DNA of 64,000 bases from Bacteroidota bacterium (GCA_023423405.1 JAFAFR010000037.1:310001-374000), one strand, 5' to 3'; counted from the first letter of the stretch, positions 43,888-53,133 are shown. Made by a program: numbers and translations. The notes: generated by a model not told the origin, from the sequence alone.

Positions 43888-45087
43888 ATGAATAAGATTA
43901 AACTCATTGAAGCAGTATCGTACTCGAAGAGAAAAGTAAAATATACCGATCTTTCGATAGAGACCTATATCACAACAGATAATTTATTACAAGACAAAGC
44001 AGGAATTAAACCTGCAATTAATTTACCGCCCAAGGGAGATTCATTTTCAGGATATAACGTTGATAATATTTTAATATCCAATATCAGGCCTTACCTAAAA
44101 AAAATCTGGTTTTCGAAACGTTCAGGAAGCTGTTCTGCCGATGTATTGGTTTTATCTACTCATAAAGGCTTCAACCCAAAATTTGTTTATTACTCGATTT
44201 TCAGGGATGATTTTTTTGAGCATGTAATGAAAGGTGCCAAAGGAACAAAGATGCCAAGAGGAGACAAAGGTCAAATATTAGAATTTGAAATACCACATTT
44301 TTCTCTCCTCACACAGGATAGGGTTGCCAGTCTATTGTCAACAATTGATAGCAAAATTGATTTAAACAATCGGGTAAATGATAATTTAGAGCAGATGGCT
44401 AAGACACTGTATGACTATTGGTTTGTGCAGTTTGACTTCCCAGACAAGGATGGGAAACCTTATAAAAGTAATGGTGGGAAGATGGTTTGGAATGAAGAGC
44501 TGAAAAGGGAGATACCGGAGGGATGGAGAGTGAAAAGTTTGCTTGATATCGCCGAATTTACGAATGGGTTAGCATGTCAAAAATTTCGTCCGATCGACAA
44601 AAATGAGTTCTTGCCAGTCATTAAGATTAAGGAAATGAATGATGGACTATCTGCTAATACCGAATTTGTAAGGAGCGACATTGCGGAAAAAGTAATTGTA
44701 AATAATGGAGATGTTTTGTTTTCTTGGTCGGCATCATTAGATGTGAAGATATGGACAGGAGGTAAAGGTGGTTTGAACCAACATATTTTCAAAGTAACTT
44801 CTTCTAACTACCCGAGGACTTTTTTCTACTTTGAAACACTTTCTTATTTACAGCATTTTAAAATGATGGCAGAGCTTAGAAAAACAACTATGGGACATAT
44901 AACTCAAGATCATCTAAAGGAAAGTAGAATTACCATACCTCCAACATACTTAGTAGATGCTATTCATAAAAAAATAAATCCATTAATAGAGCTAAACATT
45001 AGCCACAAAAAACAAAATCAGCATCTTTCCCAATTAAGAGACTGGCTCCTACCCATGCTCATGAACGGCCAAGTAACAGTTGAGTAA
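43888..45087 (+). CDS. hsdS: Complete type I restriction specificity subunit HsdS
   Basis: 399 residues from the ATG one base after the recombinase stop. Two target-recognition domains: the first about 1-150, the second about 220-375, joined by the conserved helix region 'SLLSTIDSKIDLNNRVNDNL' with 'EQMAKTLYDYWFVQFD' next, and closed by 'QHLSQLRDWLLPMLMNGQVT'. HsdS chooses the DNA site recognised by the HsdM/HsdR complex. Inversion site C falls inside the 'VNDNL' codons and site D 11 bases after the stop, so the second half can be flipped away to the facing N-terminal half. The last 70 bases overlap that facing gene on the other strand. Confidence 0.93.
   Translation: MNKIKLIEAVSYSKRKVKYTDLSIETYITTDNLLQDKAGIKPAINLPPKGDSFSGYNVDNILISNIRPYLKKIWFSKRSGSCSADVLVLSTHKGFNPKFVYYSIFRDDFFEHVMKGAKGTKMPRGDKGQILEFEIPHFSLLTQDRVASLLSTIDSKIDLNNRVNDNLEQMAKTLYDYWFVQFDFPDKDGKPYKSNGGKMVWNEELKREIPEGWRVKSLLDIAEFTNGLACQKFRPIDKNEFLPVIKIKEMNDGLSANTEFVRSDIAEKVIVNNGDVLFSWSASLDVKIWTGGKGGLNQHIFKVTSSNYPRTFFYFETLSYLQHFKMMAELRKTTMGHITQDHLKESRITIPPTYLVDAIHKKINPLIELNISHKKQNQHLSQLRDWLLPMLMNGQVTVE
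44375..44388 (+). repeat. Inversion site C (within the complete hsdS)
   Basis: TAAATGATAATTTA inside the 'VNDNL' codons. With site D the shared sequence extends outward to ACAATCGGRTAAATGATAAT plus TTA (23 bases with one mismatch), the longest of the pairings. Confidence 0.8.
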
Positions 45088-45623
45088 TATTTGTAAAATA
45101 AATTATCATTTATCCGATTGTTCAGTTCGATTTTGTCATCTAAAGCAGATAAAACAGATGCGATTTTTTGCTGCGTTAATTTATCCGGAACAGATATTTC
45201 TTGTCTTTTAAGAACGCCTTCATTTACTCTTTTTCTACCTGAAGTTCCTTCCATACAACTAATTGCCCTTTCCCTGAAAACAGGGCTTCTGGCCAAATAG
45301 AAAATATAATCACTTAGGGAATTTTCATTTTCCCGTAATACAATAAACTCAGAAGAGCCGAAAGCAACTTCTTCTTTTTCTAAAATATCAACCTGTGCAG
45401 TTTTGCCATTTTCCAGACACGGTGTAATTTTTGCAACCAACGTATCTCCGTTTCTAAATTTGGGGCCGCTCTGGTAATTTGAAAATTCAAATCCATTAAT
45501 CTTTCTTTGGAATTCAGTCAACATTGCCATGGGGACTTTCTTGACAAGTTTGCCCTTTTCAATCTTTTCTGCAGGATTAAAGTCTGCAAATCCTCCAATA
45601 TTTATTACCCGCCATTCAGCCAT
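45018..45623 (-). CDS. hsdS: N-terminal half of a second HsdS, facing the complete copy
   Basis: 201 residues. Residues 1-165 are a complete first recognition domain plus the start of the conserved region ('VLSALDDKIELNNRINDNL'), different in sequence from the N-terminal half at 43888. After inversion site D the frame runs antisense through the end of the other hsdS and stops after about 30 unrelated residues ('FYKYYSTVTWPFMS'). It is the last gene of the hsdR-hsdM operon, that is, the position where HsdS is expected. Flipping the 44375-45112 segment would complete this gene and truncate the plus-strand copy. The half protein might itself work as a dimer. Confidence 0.85.
   Translation of the reverse strand: MAEWRVINIGGFADFNPAEKIEKGKLVKKVPMAMLTEFQRKINGFEFSNYQSGPKFRNGDTLVAKITPCLENGKTAQVDILEKEEVAFGSSEFIVLRENENSLSDYIFYLARSPVFRERAISCMEGTSGRKRVNEGVLKRQEISVPDKLTQQKIASVLSALDDKIELNNRINDNLFYKYYSTVTWPFMSMGRSQSLNWERC
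45099..45112 (-). repeat. Inversion site D (between the facing hsdS halves)
   Basis: TAAATTATCATTTA, the reverse complement of site C, encoding 'INDNL' of the minus-strand hsdS half in the same frame. Confidence 0.8.
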
Positions 45624-45797
45624 GCTTCAGTTTTAAAAAATTTAGGTGAAACTTCCATATTTATTATATTATTACACTATGTAAACCCCTATTAGTCAGT
45701 TCGTATGGAAATTTTATAATAAAATCTTTATTCTTACTCAGGAAATGATAATTTTGTGATGTTCTTTACCCTTGGTAGGGAATTTACAAAGGTTTTG

Positions 45798-45826
45798 AAC
45801 GTTGAACCCGAATCAACGTTTTTTTT
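45798..45826 (+). terminator. Intrinsic terminator facing the hsdRM operon
   Basis: Stem AACGTTGA / TCAACGTT with a 7-base loop, followed by six T on the plus strand. It would stop plus-strand transcription that runs on from the recombinase-hsdS unit before it becomes antisense to the restriction operon. On the minus strand no T-run follows, so operon transcripts can pass. Confidence 0.6.
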
Positions 45827-46280
45827 ATGCCTTATCACCAAAATACCCCTCGGTTTTTTCAAAATCAGGACCTTGCAGAATGTTTTCAATATCTTCTTTC
45901 CAGTAGGCGGTTACCAGTTTTGCCTTTAGTAATCCTGTAAACCGTATTATCACCACGTAATTCCCTTTTACAATTGAAACCCTTCTGTCATTAAAATATT
46001 TTTTATTCCCCTTATCCCAACCTTTTTTCAAAATAGCTGTTCCGTCTTGCAGGGTGTCTTTTATCCAATATATCTTTTCCAGCCGGTTTAATGAAAGGAT
46101 AGACTTATCTTTTACCTGCCTATTTGTGCTTTCATAAAAAATATGATCAAACATATCTTCATAGCAATACACCAACACGCCATCAAAGGTAGAAACAGGA
46201 TCCTGACAATATTCACTTTTCCAGATAAGCCTTAACGCTGCTTCGGTCAGCTCGTATGACTTTATTTTTCTGTAAGCCAT
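45825..46280 (-). CDS. Hypothetical protein in the type I RM operon, possibly BECR-nuclease-like
   Basis: 151 residues from the ATG at 46280, which overlaps the DUF3800 stop by one base (TGATG), so the two are coupled. The middle carries 'KYFNDRRVSIVKGNYVVIIR', a strand pattern that recalls the Barnase-EndoU-ColicinE5-RelE (BECR) fold of phage- and toxin-associated RNases; this is a weak visual resemblance. No signal or membrane segment. Its place between DUF3800 and hsdS suggests an accessory role of the restriction system or a carried toxin-like pair. Confidence 0.55.
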   Translation of the reverse strand: MAYRKIKSYELTEAALRLIWKSEYCQDPVSTFDGVLVYCYEDMFDHIFYESTNRQVKDKSILSLNRLEKIYWIKDTLQDGTAILKKGWDKGNKKYFNDRRVSIVKGNYVVIIRFTGLLKAKLVTAYWKEDIENILQGPDFEKTEGYFGDKA

Positions 46281-46975
46281 CACCAACCTCCCTGCAAATT
46301 TATTTTGAATACATTCAGCTTTTCCTCCCATTTGGCAGTTGGAGCTACATCTCTTCCAAGGTATTTCTGTTCCACATAACTGATTAAATTATTTTTAGCG
46401 ATACTGGTATTATTCTTATTAAATTTAGCTACAACCATACCAGTAAGTACATCTGCCAATTGAATTCCTGCCGACTGTTCGGAAGGTAATCCCTGGACCT
46501 GCGTCACGTCAGATGTAAGGTTTGAGCGGTCAAGAAACTCTTCCAAAACTTTAAGCCTGCCATTTTGCCGATTTCTCTTTAGGTCAGCAAAAATTCGATA
46601 TTCATTAAAGTCAAAAATCCAATGTTTAATGAGCTGGTAATAAAACTTATAAAACCCTAATTCAATATCACTATTATTAAATCGGATATTATCAACTTTT
46701 TCGGCTTCTATGAGTATAACTCTAAAACGGATATAGCCTGCGTTAAAAAAGAAATCAATAACATCCTTATATACATCGAAGAATTTAGGTGATAGCTTAT
46801 TCCATTTCAATTCTCCCTTTATTCTATGCTTTGCTTTAACAGAATTTAAACCTTCTTTCAGGGCTGGTCGTTGCTCTGCCGGAATCCAAATGCCACCAAT
46901 ACCCATAAACAGGTGAGCTTTTTTATCGGATAATACTTCCAAGCCACTCTCATCACAGTATATTTCGAACCTCAT
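46280..46975 (-). CDS. DUF3800 protein
   Basis: 231 residues with the features of DUF3800: the N-terminal 'YCDESG' strand, and 'GLPSEQSAGIQLADVLTGM' in the C-terminal half, giving a set of conserved acidic residues that suggests an RNase-H-like nuclease fold. DUF3800 genes are frequent in defence islands and mobile elements, with no settled function. It lies 16 bases downstream of hsdM and is coupled to the next small gene, so it is probably expressed with the restriction system. Confidence 0.85.
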   Translation of the reverse strand: MRFEIYCDESGLEVLSDKKAHLFMGIGGIWIPAEQRPALKEGLNSVKAKHRIKGELKWNKLSPKFFDVYKDVIDFFFNAGYIRFRVILIEAEKVDNIRFNNSDIELGFYKFYYQLIKHWIFDFNEYRIFADLKRNRQNGRLKVLEEFLDRSNLTSDVTQVQGLPSEQSAGIQLADVLTGMVVAKFNKNNTSIAKNNLISYVEQKYLGRDVAPTAKWEEKLNVFKINLQGGW

Positions 46976-46991
46976 ATCAGCACTGTTACTT

Positions 46992-48608
46992 TTAATGAAA
47001 TTTAAGTTTTTTCAAATTCTCCAATATCTGCTTTTCCAATTTGCCACCTTCAGCGAACAGCTCTTTTAGAGTGTTTTGAAAACCATTCATCTCTCCAGCA
47101 AATTCCTTAGCAGTTATATCCACATATTCAATCTTCACTTCAAAGTATTGCCCGGCGCTGAAGCTGTAATTTTTATTACGTATGTCGTCTGCCGTAATCA
47201 CTACACTAAAATCGTCTTTGGCCTTTTTTTCATTCATGGCAGCTATAATGCGCTTTTCTTCGGCAGCAGTTAGTACGGTACGCTGGTTTTTCCCATCTTT
47301 TATGGTCTCACCTAATTTACTGGCATCCACCAGTACAATATGTTTGTTATCGGCCTGCTTGTCCATGAACAATACACTTACATTCGTGCCGGTACTGGCA
47401 AAAATATTACTGGGCATGCTTACTACGCCTCGTAACCAGCCGCGTTCTACCAATTGCTCCCTAATCTTTCTCTCAATACCACTTTGTGCAGTAATAAAAC
47501 CGGTAGGCACCACTACCGCGCCCTTCCCCTTTTTACTGAGGCTATACATAATGTGTTGTATAAACAGCAGGTAAATAGCCATACTTTCTTTTTTGTTGGC
47601 AGGTATCTTTGGTATCCCGGCAAAAAAGCGTTCCTTAAAAGCGTCTTTCTCCAGGTCGTTCCTGAAATCGCTGAAGTCTAACTTAAACGGTGGATTGCTG
47701 ACAATATAATCGAATTTCTCGTTCAGGTAATATGGCTCGGCTATAGTATTGGTTTTTATGATGTGAGGGATGGAATGAGAAAGGTTATTCAGGATTAAAT
47801 TCAGCCGCAGCATATTGGAGGATTTCTGAGAGATATCTTCACTGTAAATGCTGCAGTTCTCTTCACCAATGGCATGTGCAAGATTCATCAATAAAGTGCC
47901 AGAACCCGCGCTGGGGTCGTAGCAGGTTACCTGCTTTACCGGCTCCGGCACCATAATGGCTGCCATGATCCGTGCAACGGCATGAGGAGTGTAATATTCG
48001 GCATATTTTCCGCCACTGTCGGTATTGTAATCTTTAATGAGGTATTCAAATATGTTGGCAAAGAAATCATATTTCTCGCCAAACATTTCTTCAAAACTAA
48101 ACTCAAATAATTTATTAATAAGCGCCTTACAAAAAGCATCCCGTTGTGACGCATCGGAAATGAACTGGCTCAGCTCATCAAACATTTTATCCTTGGCACC
48201 GCTGGCAGATTTTACAGAGAAAATATCTGTATTATTAATGCTGATATTACGTAATGTGCCATCAAACAAAACAGCGAAATCATCTTTATTTTGTTGATTA
48301 TACAAATTACTTATCATTTCGTTAGGATACAACTTGGGAATGGAAGGTCCGATCCGTTTCAATAGAAATTTATACTCATCGTCAGAAAGCGCTTCTGCCG
48401 CCTGCTGAAAATTCTCCGCTTTCGCCAGTTTCTTATCAAGCTTTTTAGCTTCGTACCTGAATTTATCATTCATGAATTTATACAGAAATACCTGTGTAAT
48501 AATCTTGAATTCGTTGCCATCATTCCCCAGACCATAGTTGGTGCATACGGCTTTCAGATTGTCAATAAGTGCTTTGGTTTGATTAATGAAATTAATATCC
48601 TTTGTCAT
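46992..48608 (-). CDS. hsdM: Type I restriction-modification methyltransferase subunit HsdM
   Basis: 538 residues. N-terminal HsdM_N helices (about 5-165), then the adenine methyltransferase domain with motif I 'DPSAGSGTLL' (231-240) and catalytic motif IV 'NPPF' (305-308). It transfers methyl from S-adenosylmethionine to N6 of adenine at the site chosen by HsdS; with HsdR it makes the restriction complex. The start overlaps the hsdR stop by 4 bases. Length and motifs are complete. Confidence 0.97.
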   Translation of the reverse strand: MTKDINFINQTKALIDNLKAVCTNYGLGNDGNEFKIITQVFLYKFMNDKFRYEAKKLDKKLAKAENFQQAAEALSDDEYKFLLKRIGPSIPKLYPNEMISNLYNQQNKDDFAVLFDGTLRNISINNTDIFSVKSASGAKDKMFDELSQFISDASQRDAFCKALINKLFEFSFEEMFGEKYDFFANIFEYLIKDYNTDSGGKYAEYYTPHAVARIMAAIMVPEPVKQVTCYDPSAGSGTLLMNLAHAIGEENCSIYSEDISQKSSNMLRLNLILNNLSHSIPHIIKTNTIAEPYYLNEKFDYIVSNPPFKLDFSDFRNDLEKDAFKERFFAGIPKIPANKKESMAIYLLFIQHIMYSLSKKGKGAVVVPTGFITAQSGIERKIREQLVERGWLRGVVSMPSNIFASTGTNVSVLFMDKQADNKHIVLVDASKLGETIKDGKNQRTVLTAAEEKRIIAAMNEKKAKDDFSVVITADDIRNKNYSFSAGQYFEVKIEYVDITAKEFAGEMNGFQNTLKELFAEGGKLEKQILENLKKLKFH

Positions 48609-51600
48609 GCTCTTTTTCCGTGGTATTGATTTAAGTATTCAGTTACTATAAGCTCATTAATTGATTCAGTAGTATCAAAGTTGAGGCTCAACCTTCTTTT
48701 ATCTATTAACTCACCTATTACAATTTGCATTACCGAATCACCGAAATAGGATTCGTTTTCCATAATACGGTCATTGCGTATCAGTTGTTCGTCTGTCTGC
48801 TGTTTAATGCTTTGCAGCGCTTCGTATAGCTGTATTTCTCTTAAAGAAAGGCTTTCTTTTCCGAGGAGACGCTTGTGTATGCGCACGTATTTCTCATCGT
48901 TTTCATACTTTGCTTTCAGTAAATCATTTTTGCGATTCAACTCTTTTACTTTATCATAAATAGCTTTCAGGAGAATGATATTATCTTTCATCTCTGTCTG
49001 GCTTATTTCTTCCAGGTTTTTCTTTTTGAACAAACGTTCCAGTTCGTCTTTGAGTGAAATAAAATGAGGGTCATGGGAGTCAAAATTATGCAGCAATTCT
49101 TCCCTTGTGCGGCGCAATTGGTTTTTTAACTCATCTGCGATTACCAATTCGTTTTCCGACACTTTGGTAAAAAGGAATATGATATCTTCTAAAGCAGTAT
49201 TCAGCAGATTGGTAGTATCAGCGTCATTTTGCAGCGCATCCAATTGGTTCAGCTTATCTAATTGAGCCTGTGCTACATTCAGCAACTGGTTCAGTTTATA
49301 AAAATTCAGTTTTTGCAGTAGTCCCTCAAGCCCCTGCAGTCGGATGATATTCTTTAACTCTTTTGCATTATTTAATGCCTTTAACAGATCACTGAGTACT
49401 TTCTTATCTGTTACTTCACTTACCTGCTGGCTGAATACTTCGGCATTATTGGCATCATAGTGAAACAAAGTTTCTTTAATGCTCTCAATATCTGCCTGTA
49501 TCTCTTCTTCCGACTTAAAAAGCTTGCTGTAGCTTTCCATTTCATCACCTAACTCAGCCTGCAATTCATCAAAATACATCCGGTTGGTTCTGTCAAATGC
49601 TGATGTTATATCTGCGAAATCCACTACGTATCCAAAGCGGTAATTTTTGTAGGGGCGGTTTACCCGGGTGAGTGTTTGCAGCAGGTTATGGTCTTTAATA
49701 ACCCTTGTAAGGTAAAGTTTCTTTAATCGTTTTGCATCAAAGCCGGTCAGCAGCATATTGAATACAAAAAGGATATCTATTTTCCCGGACTTGAATACTT
49801 TGATCAAATCCTTACGGATATCCTTATCATTCACATCGTGCAGTATCAGTGCGGCTGTCAAAGCCCTTTCATGTTTTCCATAAGGAGGCTGATCTTCCGC
49901 TGCCATTGACAGATCGCTCATCGAAATTTTCTGCTCACCGAATCGCTTTTCAAAACACTCAAACAAAGCTTTTGCCTGTTCAGAAGAATCACACACAACC
50001 ATTCCGCCCAGAGAATCGTCATTTTCAGCTTTTCTGAATTTCCTAAGGTCATCTATAATATAATCCATTAAAGGCTCTGTGTATTTGGGATGCGCGTATA
50101 CCAGCTTTTTGGCAATATCACCCTGCAGCACTTTGATTTGCTCCAGGATCTCTTTCATCTGCATTTTATAGTTGGTATCAATACCTTCCCTGATGAGGCG
50201 TAGCGTATATCCGTCTGCAATGGATCGGTTGTAATAATATTTATGGATATAATCACCAAAGAGCTGCTTGGTATCAAAGTCCTTTATCACCTGTTTCAGT
50301 AAAGGCGTACCGGTCAGAGCAATTTTTATGGCTTGCTTGTCAGAATTAATAAGATTAGCGAGGTAATTACCTTTTGGATTGTAAGAACGATGGGCTTCAT
50401 CCAGAAAGTAAATACGCTGTATATTAATGTCATAGCGGATGTCAGTATGCACAACAGCATCTTCGCTAAATTTCTGAATATTGATCACAGAAATTTCTGC
50501 TTCGCCACTGGCATTGTGTATGGCTGCAACAGTTTGCAGATCTTTTATAAATTCAGACTTGGAGTTCATCATTTTCACTTTCAGTCCACGATTAGAAAAC
50601 TCAGTGGCTGCCTGTATGGCAAGATCAATACGATCAACTACAAAATAAAATTTGGGAATAATATTTTTCTTTTGATAATAATCCGTTAGAAATTTTACAT
50701 TGTAATATGCCAGCGCTGTTTTACCAGAACCCTGGGTGTGCCAGATGATTCCTTTTGTTATGCCTTTATCTAATTTTTGGACAATAGCCTTTGTAGCAAA
50801 CACCTGTGGGTACCGCATAATGTGTTTCTGGATTTCTTTTACTCCATTGACTTCTTCTTCTACGTAAGCAATTGCATAATTCAGCATAAATGCCAGCCGT
50901 TCCTCACTAAGCAGAGATGTAAGTATGCGGTTGGTAGGAGTATTATAATGTTTGTTGGTCTGAAATTCCGGTGAGCTTTTTAGTACTTCTACATTGTTAT
51001 CCTTTAGTATAGCATTCTCTATATCGTCGTCGGCCTCTGCTAGTAGATCAGTGACGTTAATATCTTCCTCTTCTCTAAAATAATTAAACAGCAGGTCTTT
51101 ATAAGCAGAGGTGGCGTAGTAAGCTCCTTGCACAGGCTCAATTACGCCATCAATGTATTCCATATTATTCGAGAACACCATAAACTGCGTTATATTCGCA
51201 AAGCGTTTGAATTTCCTGTTCTGATAACGTTTGTTTATGCGCTGCCTTTCTGCTAACACACCATCCCTGTTGTTTGGCCTTTTTACTTCTATAAAAACCA
51301 ACGGCATTCCGTTAATCAATACAGTGATATCCGGACGGAATTCTTCATCTCCATTTTTGCATGTCAGTTCTGTAGTTACATGAAAGCTATTATTACTGAA
51401 GTTTTTAAAATCTAATAATTTGATGCCTGAGGTTGCTGTAAGTGTTTTATAAAACTCCCTGCCTAAATCGTCATAGTCCAGTTTAAGTGTAATTTCTTCT
51501 AAATGTCGTTCCAACTCTGCTTTTGTAGCTGTGGGATTAATCCTGCTTATACTATTGATAAATATTCCTTTGAAAATATTTGTTTCTTCCTGCCGTAGAT

Positions 51601-51691
51601 AATGTTCTTTCCTGGAAATATATGTATAACCCAATCTGTTAAGATGGAGTAATGCAGGGATTTTAACTCTTGAATCTTCGTTGAAAGACAA
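48605..51691 (-). CDS. hsdR: Type I restriction endonuclease subunit HsdR
   Basis: 1,028 residues. The N-terminal nuclease domain shows the PD-(D/E)xK set D121 and E135-x-K137 ('RPDITVLINGMPLVFIEVKR'). The translocating helicase follows with Walker A 'TQGSGKT' (319-325) and DEAH at 431-434; helicase C and the coiled C-terminal region that contacts HsdM complete it. It pulls in and cuts unmethylated DNA when joined to HsdM and HsdS. It is the first gene of the minus-strand operon hsdR-hsdM-DUF3800-unknown-hsdS half. Confidence 0.97.
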   Translation of the reverse strand: MSFNEDSRVKIPALLHLNRLGYTYISRKEHYLRQEETNIFKGIFINSISRINPTATKAELERHLEEITLKLDYDDLGREFYKTLTATSGIKLLDFKNFSNNSFHVTTELTCKNGDEEFRPDITVLINGMPLVFIEVKRPNNRDGVLAERQRINKRYQNRKFKRFANITQFMVFSNNMEYIDGVIEPVQGAYYATSAYKDLLFNYFREEEDINVTDLLAEADDDIENAILKDNNVEVLKSSPEFQTNKHYNTPTNRILTSLLSEERLAFMLNYAIAYVEEEVNGVKEIQKHIMRYPQVFATKAIVQKLDKGITKGIIWHTQGSGKTALAYYNVKFLTDYYQKKNIIPKFYFVVDRIDLAIQAATEFSNRGLKVKMMNSKSEFIKDLQTVAAIHNASGEAEISVINIQKFSEDAVVHTDIRYDINIQRIYFLDEAHRSYNPKGNYLANLINSDKQAIKIALTGTPLLKQVIKDFDTKQLFGDYIHKYYYNRSIADGYTLRLIREGIDTNYKMQMKEILEQIKVLQGDIAKKLVYAHPKYTEPLMDYIIDDLRKFRKAENDDSLGGMVVCDSSEQAKALFECFEKRFGEQKISMSDLSMAAEDQPPYGKHERALTAALILHDVNDKDIRKDLIKVFKSGKIDILFVFNMLLTGFDAKRLKKLYLTRVIKDHNLLQTLTRVNRPYKNYRFGYVVDFADITSAFDRTNRMYFDELQAELGDEMESYSKLFKSEEEIQADIESIKETLFHYDANNAEVFSQQVSEVTDKKVLSDLLKALNNAKELKNIIRLQGLEGLLQKLNFYKLNQLLNVAQAQLDKLNQLDALQNDADTTNLLNTALEDIIFLFTKVSENELVIADELKNQLRRTREELLHNFDSHDPHFISLKDELERLFKKKNLEEISQTEMKDNIILLKAIYDKVKELNRKNDLLKAKYENDEKYVRIHKRLLGKESLSLREIQLYEALQSIKQQTDEQLIRNDRIMENESYFGDSVMQIVIGELIDKRRLSLNFDTTESINELIVTEYLNQYHGKRA

Positions 51692-51834
51692 TTGATAGCA
51701 ATTATTTAGCTACAAAATATAAAACCTCTGCTTGATTAGCAACCTGTTAGATAAGAAATAAAAGAAAAGAGGAAGAGATTTGCACTCTGAATCGTAACTC
51801 CTCTAATTTTGAATGTAGCCCCAGGGGTCGAAGA

Positions 51835-51883
51835 CTCGAACCAGATTTTGAAAGATTTGAGGGAATTAGCGACATCAAGCGAC
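51835..51883 (+). repeat. Direct repeat DR1, left of the SDH_sah module
   Basis: A 49-base stretch beginning CTCGAACCAG, with the shared cores GAAAGATTTGA and TAGCGACATCA; 40 of 49 bases match the copy at 53346-53394 without gaps. The start resembles the reverse complement of a tRNA T-arm, as in attachment sites, but no tRNA is present. Confidence 0.5.
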
Positions 51884-51962
51884 GATACATAGCTCAAATG
51901 TGACAAGAAAAGTTCGAGGGGTCCGGGAAAGCCTTTGATTCTCTCTGATAAGATAAGAAAAT

Positions 51963-52901
51963 TTAAGGCCTTTTTTGTGGTCCTTGAAATTGAATTGGCA
52001 CAGACATTTGCATTGCTTCGTTCTCAATATAAGCAATACCAAGATGATTCTCCACTATTTTAGATGCCCTTGAACTAGCAAAAGTGTGCATAAATGCATG
52101 ATGTGCTGTAAGAATATGATCCTGCAGATCGTTATCCGCTTCCATATCTACTATTGAGACTCCTGTATTAATGCAATTGGCTTTAGATATATGTCTGGCG
52201 TGAGATTTTTGAGTTTTATGGTCACTAAACTCTTTTAAAATCTTTTTAGCTACGTCACGATTGCCGTTGCACATATTACGAGCAAGCCAGTCTTCAGCAA
52301 GTTTTTCAGACCAATCAATTGCATGCTGACAAGCCCCTAAAAAAGTGGGATGATATTTGGATATTATTGCCTGCCACAAAGGGGCCGAACTCGGATTGGC
52401 TCTTATATCTTTCTTAGCTTGTTCAAATTCATCAAGAACAGCTTGGCAAGCCACCCCTCCCATCTGTGGGTCAATAGGACCTAAGTTAGACTGCTTTCCC
52501 ATCATTATTTCCTTACATGACAACGCGATCAAAGTACCAGCGGACATTGAAATTTGTGGAATTATTGCTCGAATATCCTTATTAAAAATAGAATGTAGAT
52601 AGTCAACAATGCTTTCAGTAGCAGCCAAATCTCCTCCAGGGGTGTGTAAAATAAGGTCAAGACCCTTTGTACGGTCAAGCTTATGAATATTAACCATAAA
52701 AGCATTCTTGTCCTTATCATTGACGATCACATCAGCCGGATTACGGCCTTGAAGCCAACCTGAGTAATAGGCAATAACATTTCGTCCAGTCTTTTGACTG
52801 ATTTTTGCTAGGTATTTACGCCTGACTGTATCAAGGGCTGTTTTATTACCTTTTTTATTCTCCTCTTGAATTTCTTCTAGTACTTCTTTCCAATTCGGCA
52901 T
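51963..52901 (-). CDS. SDH_sah (SppA/ClpP-like) serine protease-type protein
   Basis: 312 residues of the serine dehydrogenase proteinase (SDH_sah) family, which has the crotonase-ClpP fold. Visible motifs: 'LHTPGGDLAATESIVDYL' (oxyanion region, 85-102), the nucleophile in 'SMSAGTLIAL' (Ser120) and 'NLGPIDPQMGG' (139-149). Related proteins hydrolyse membrane-associated or small protein substrates; homologues recur in defence and mobile islands. It has no evident membrane segment. A small gene ends 8 bases upstream and probably shares the transcript, and imperfect direct repeats bracket the pair. Confidence 0.9.
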   Translation of the reverse strand: MPNWKEVLEEIQEENKKGNKTALDTVRRKYLAKISQKTGRNVIAYYSGWLQGRNPADVIVNDKDKNAFMVNIHKLDRTKGLDLILHTPGGDLAATESIVDYLHSIFNKDIRAIIPQISMSAGTLIALSCKEIMMGKQSNLGPIDPQMGGVACQAVLDEFEQAKKDIRANPSSAPLWQAIISKYHPTFLGACQHAIDWSEKLAEDWLARNMCNGNRDVAKKILKEFSDHKTQKSHARHISKANCINTGVSIVDMEADNDLQDHILTAHHAFMHTFASSRASKIVENHLGIAYIENEAMQMSVPIQFQGPQKRP

Positions 52902-52909
52902 GCAATCAA

Positions 52910-53110
52910 TTACTGGCTAATAAAAGTTGTATTTGAAGTAGTGGTACCTGAGGGTATTTCTTTATAGATAGAGAATTTGACAAAAAAATCCCCCGGAGTT
53001 GACCATTCTTGCTGATTATTTTGATATGAGAAGGTACTGAAGTCTTTCGTCACTTTATTATACTCTTTTTCAAAATTTCTGGACTTTGCCTTTTTTACTG
53101 CTTTGGCCAT
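52910..53110 (-). CDS. Small basic protein upstream of SDH_sah
   Basis: 66 residues starting 'MAKAVKKAKSRNFEKEYNKV', with a basic N-terminus and a polar, strand-forming remainder ('EWSTPGDFFVKFSIYKE'). I recognise no family. Its stop is 8 bases before the SDH_sah start, and a promoter-like TATCTTTG lies 24 bases before its own start, both of which support a real gene. It could be a regulator or substrate-recognition partner of the protease-like protein. Confidence 0.6.
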   Translation of the reverse strand: MAKAVKKAKSRNFEKEYNKVTKDFSTFSYQNNQQEWSTPGDFFVKFSIYKEIPSGTTTSNTTFISQ

Positions 53111-53133
53111 AAGGTTTATTTATTTATGGAGTG

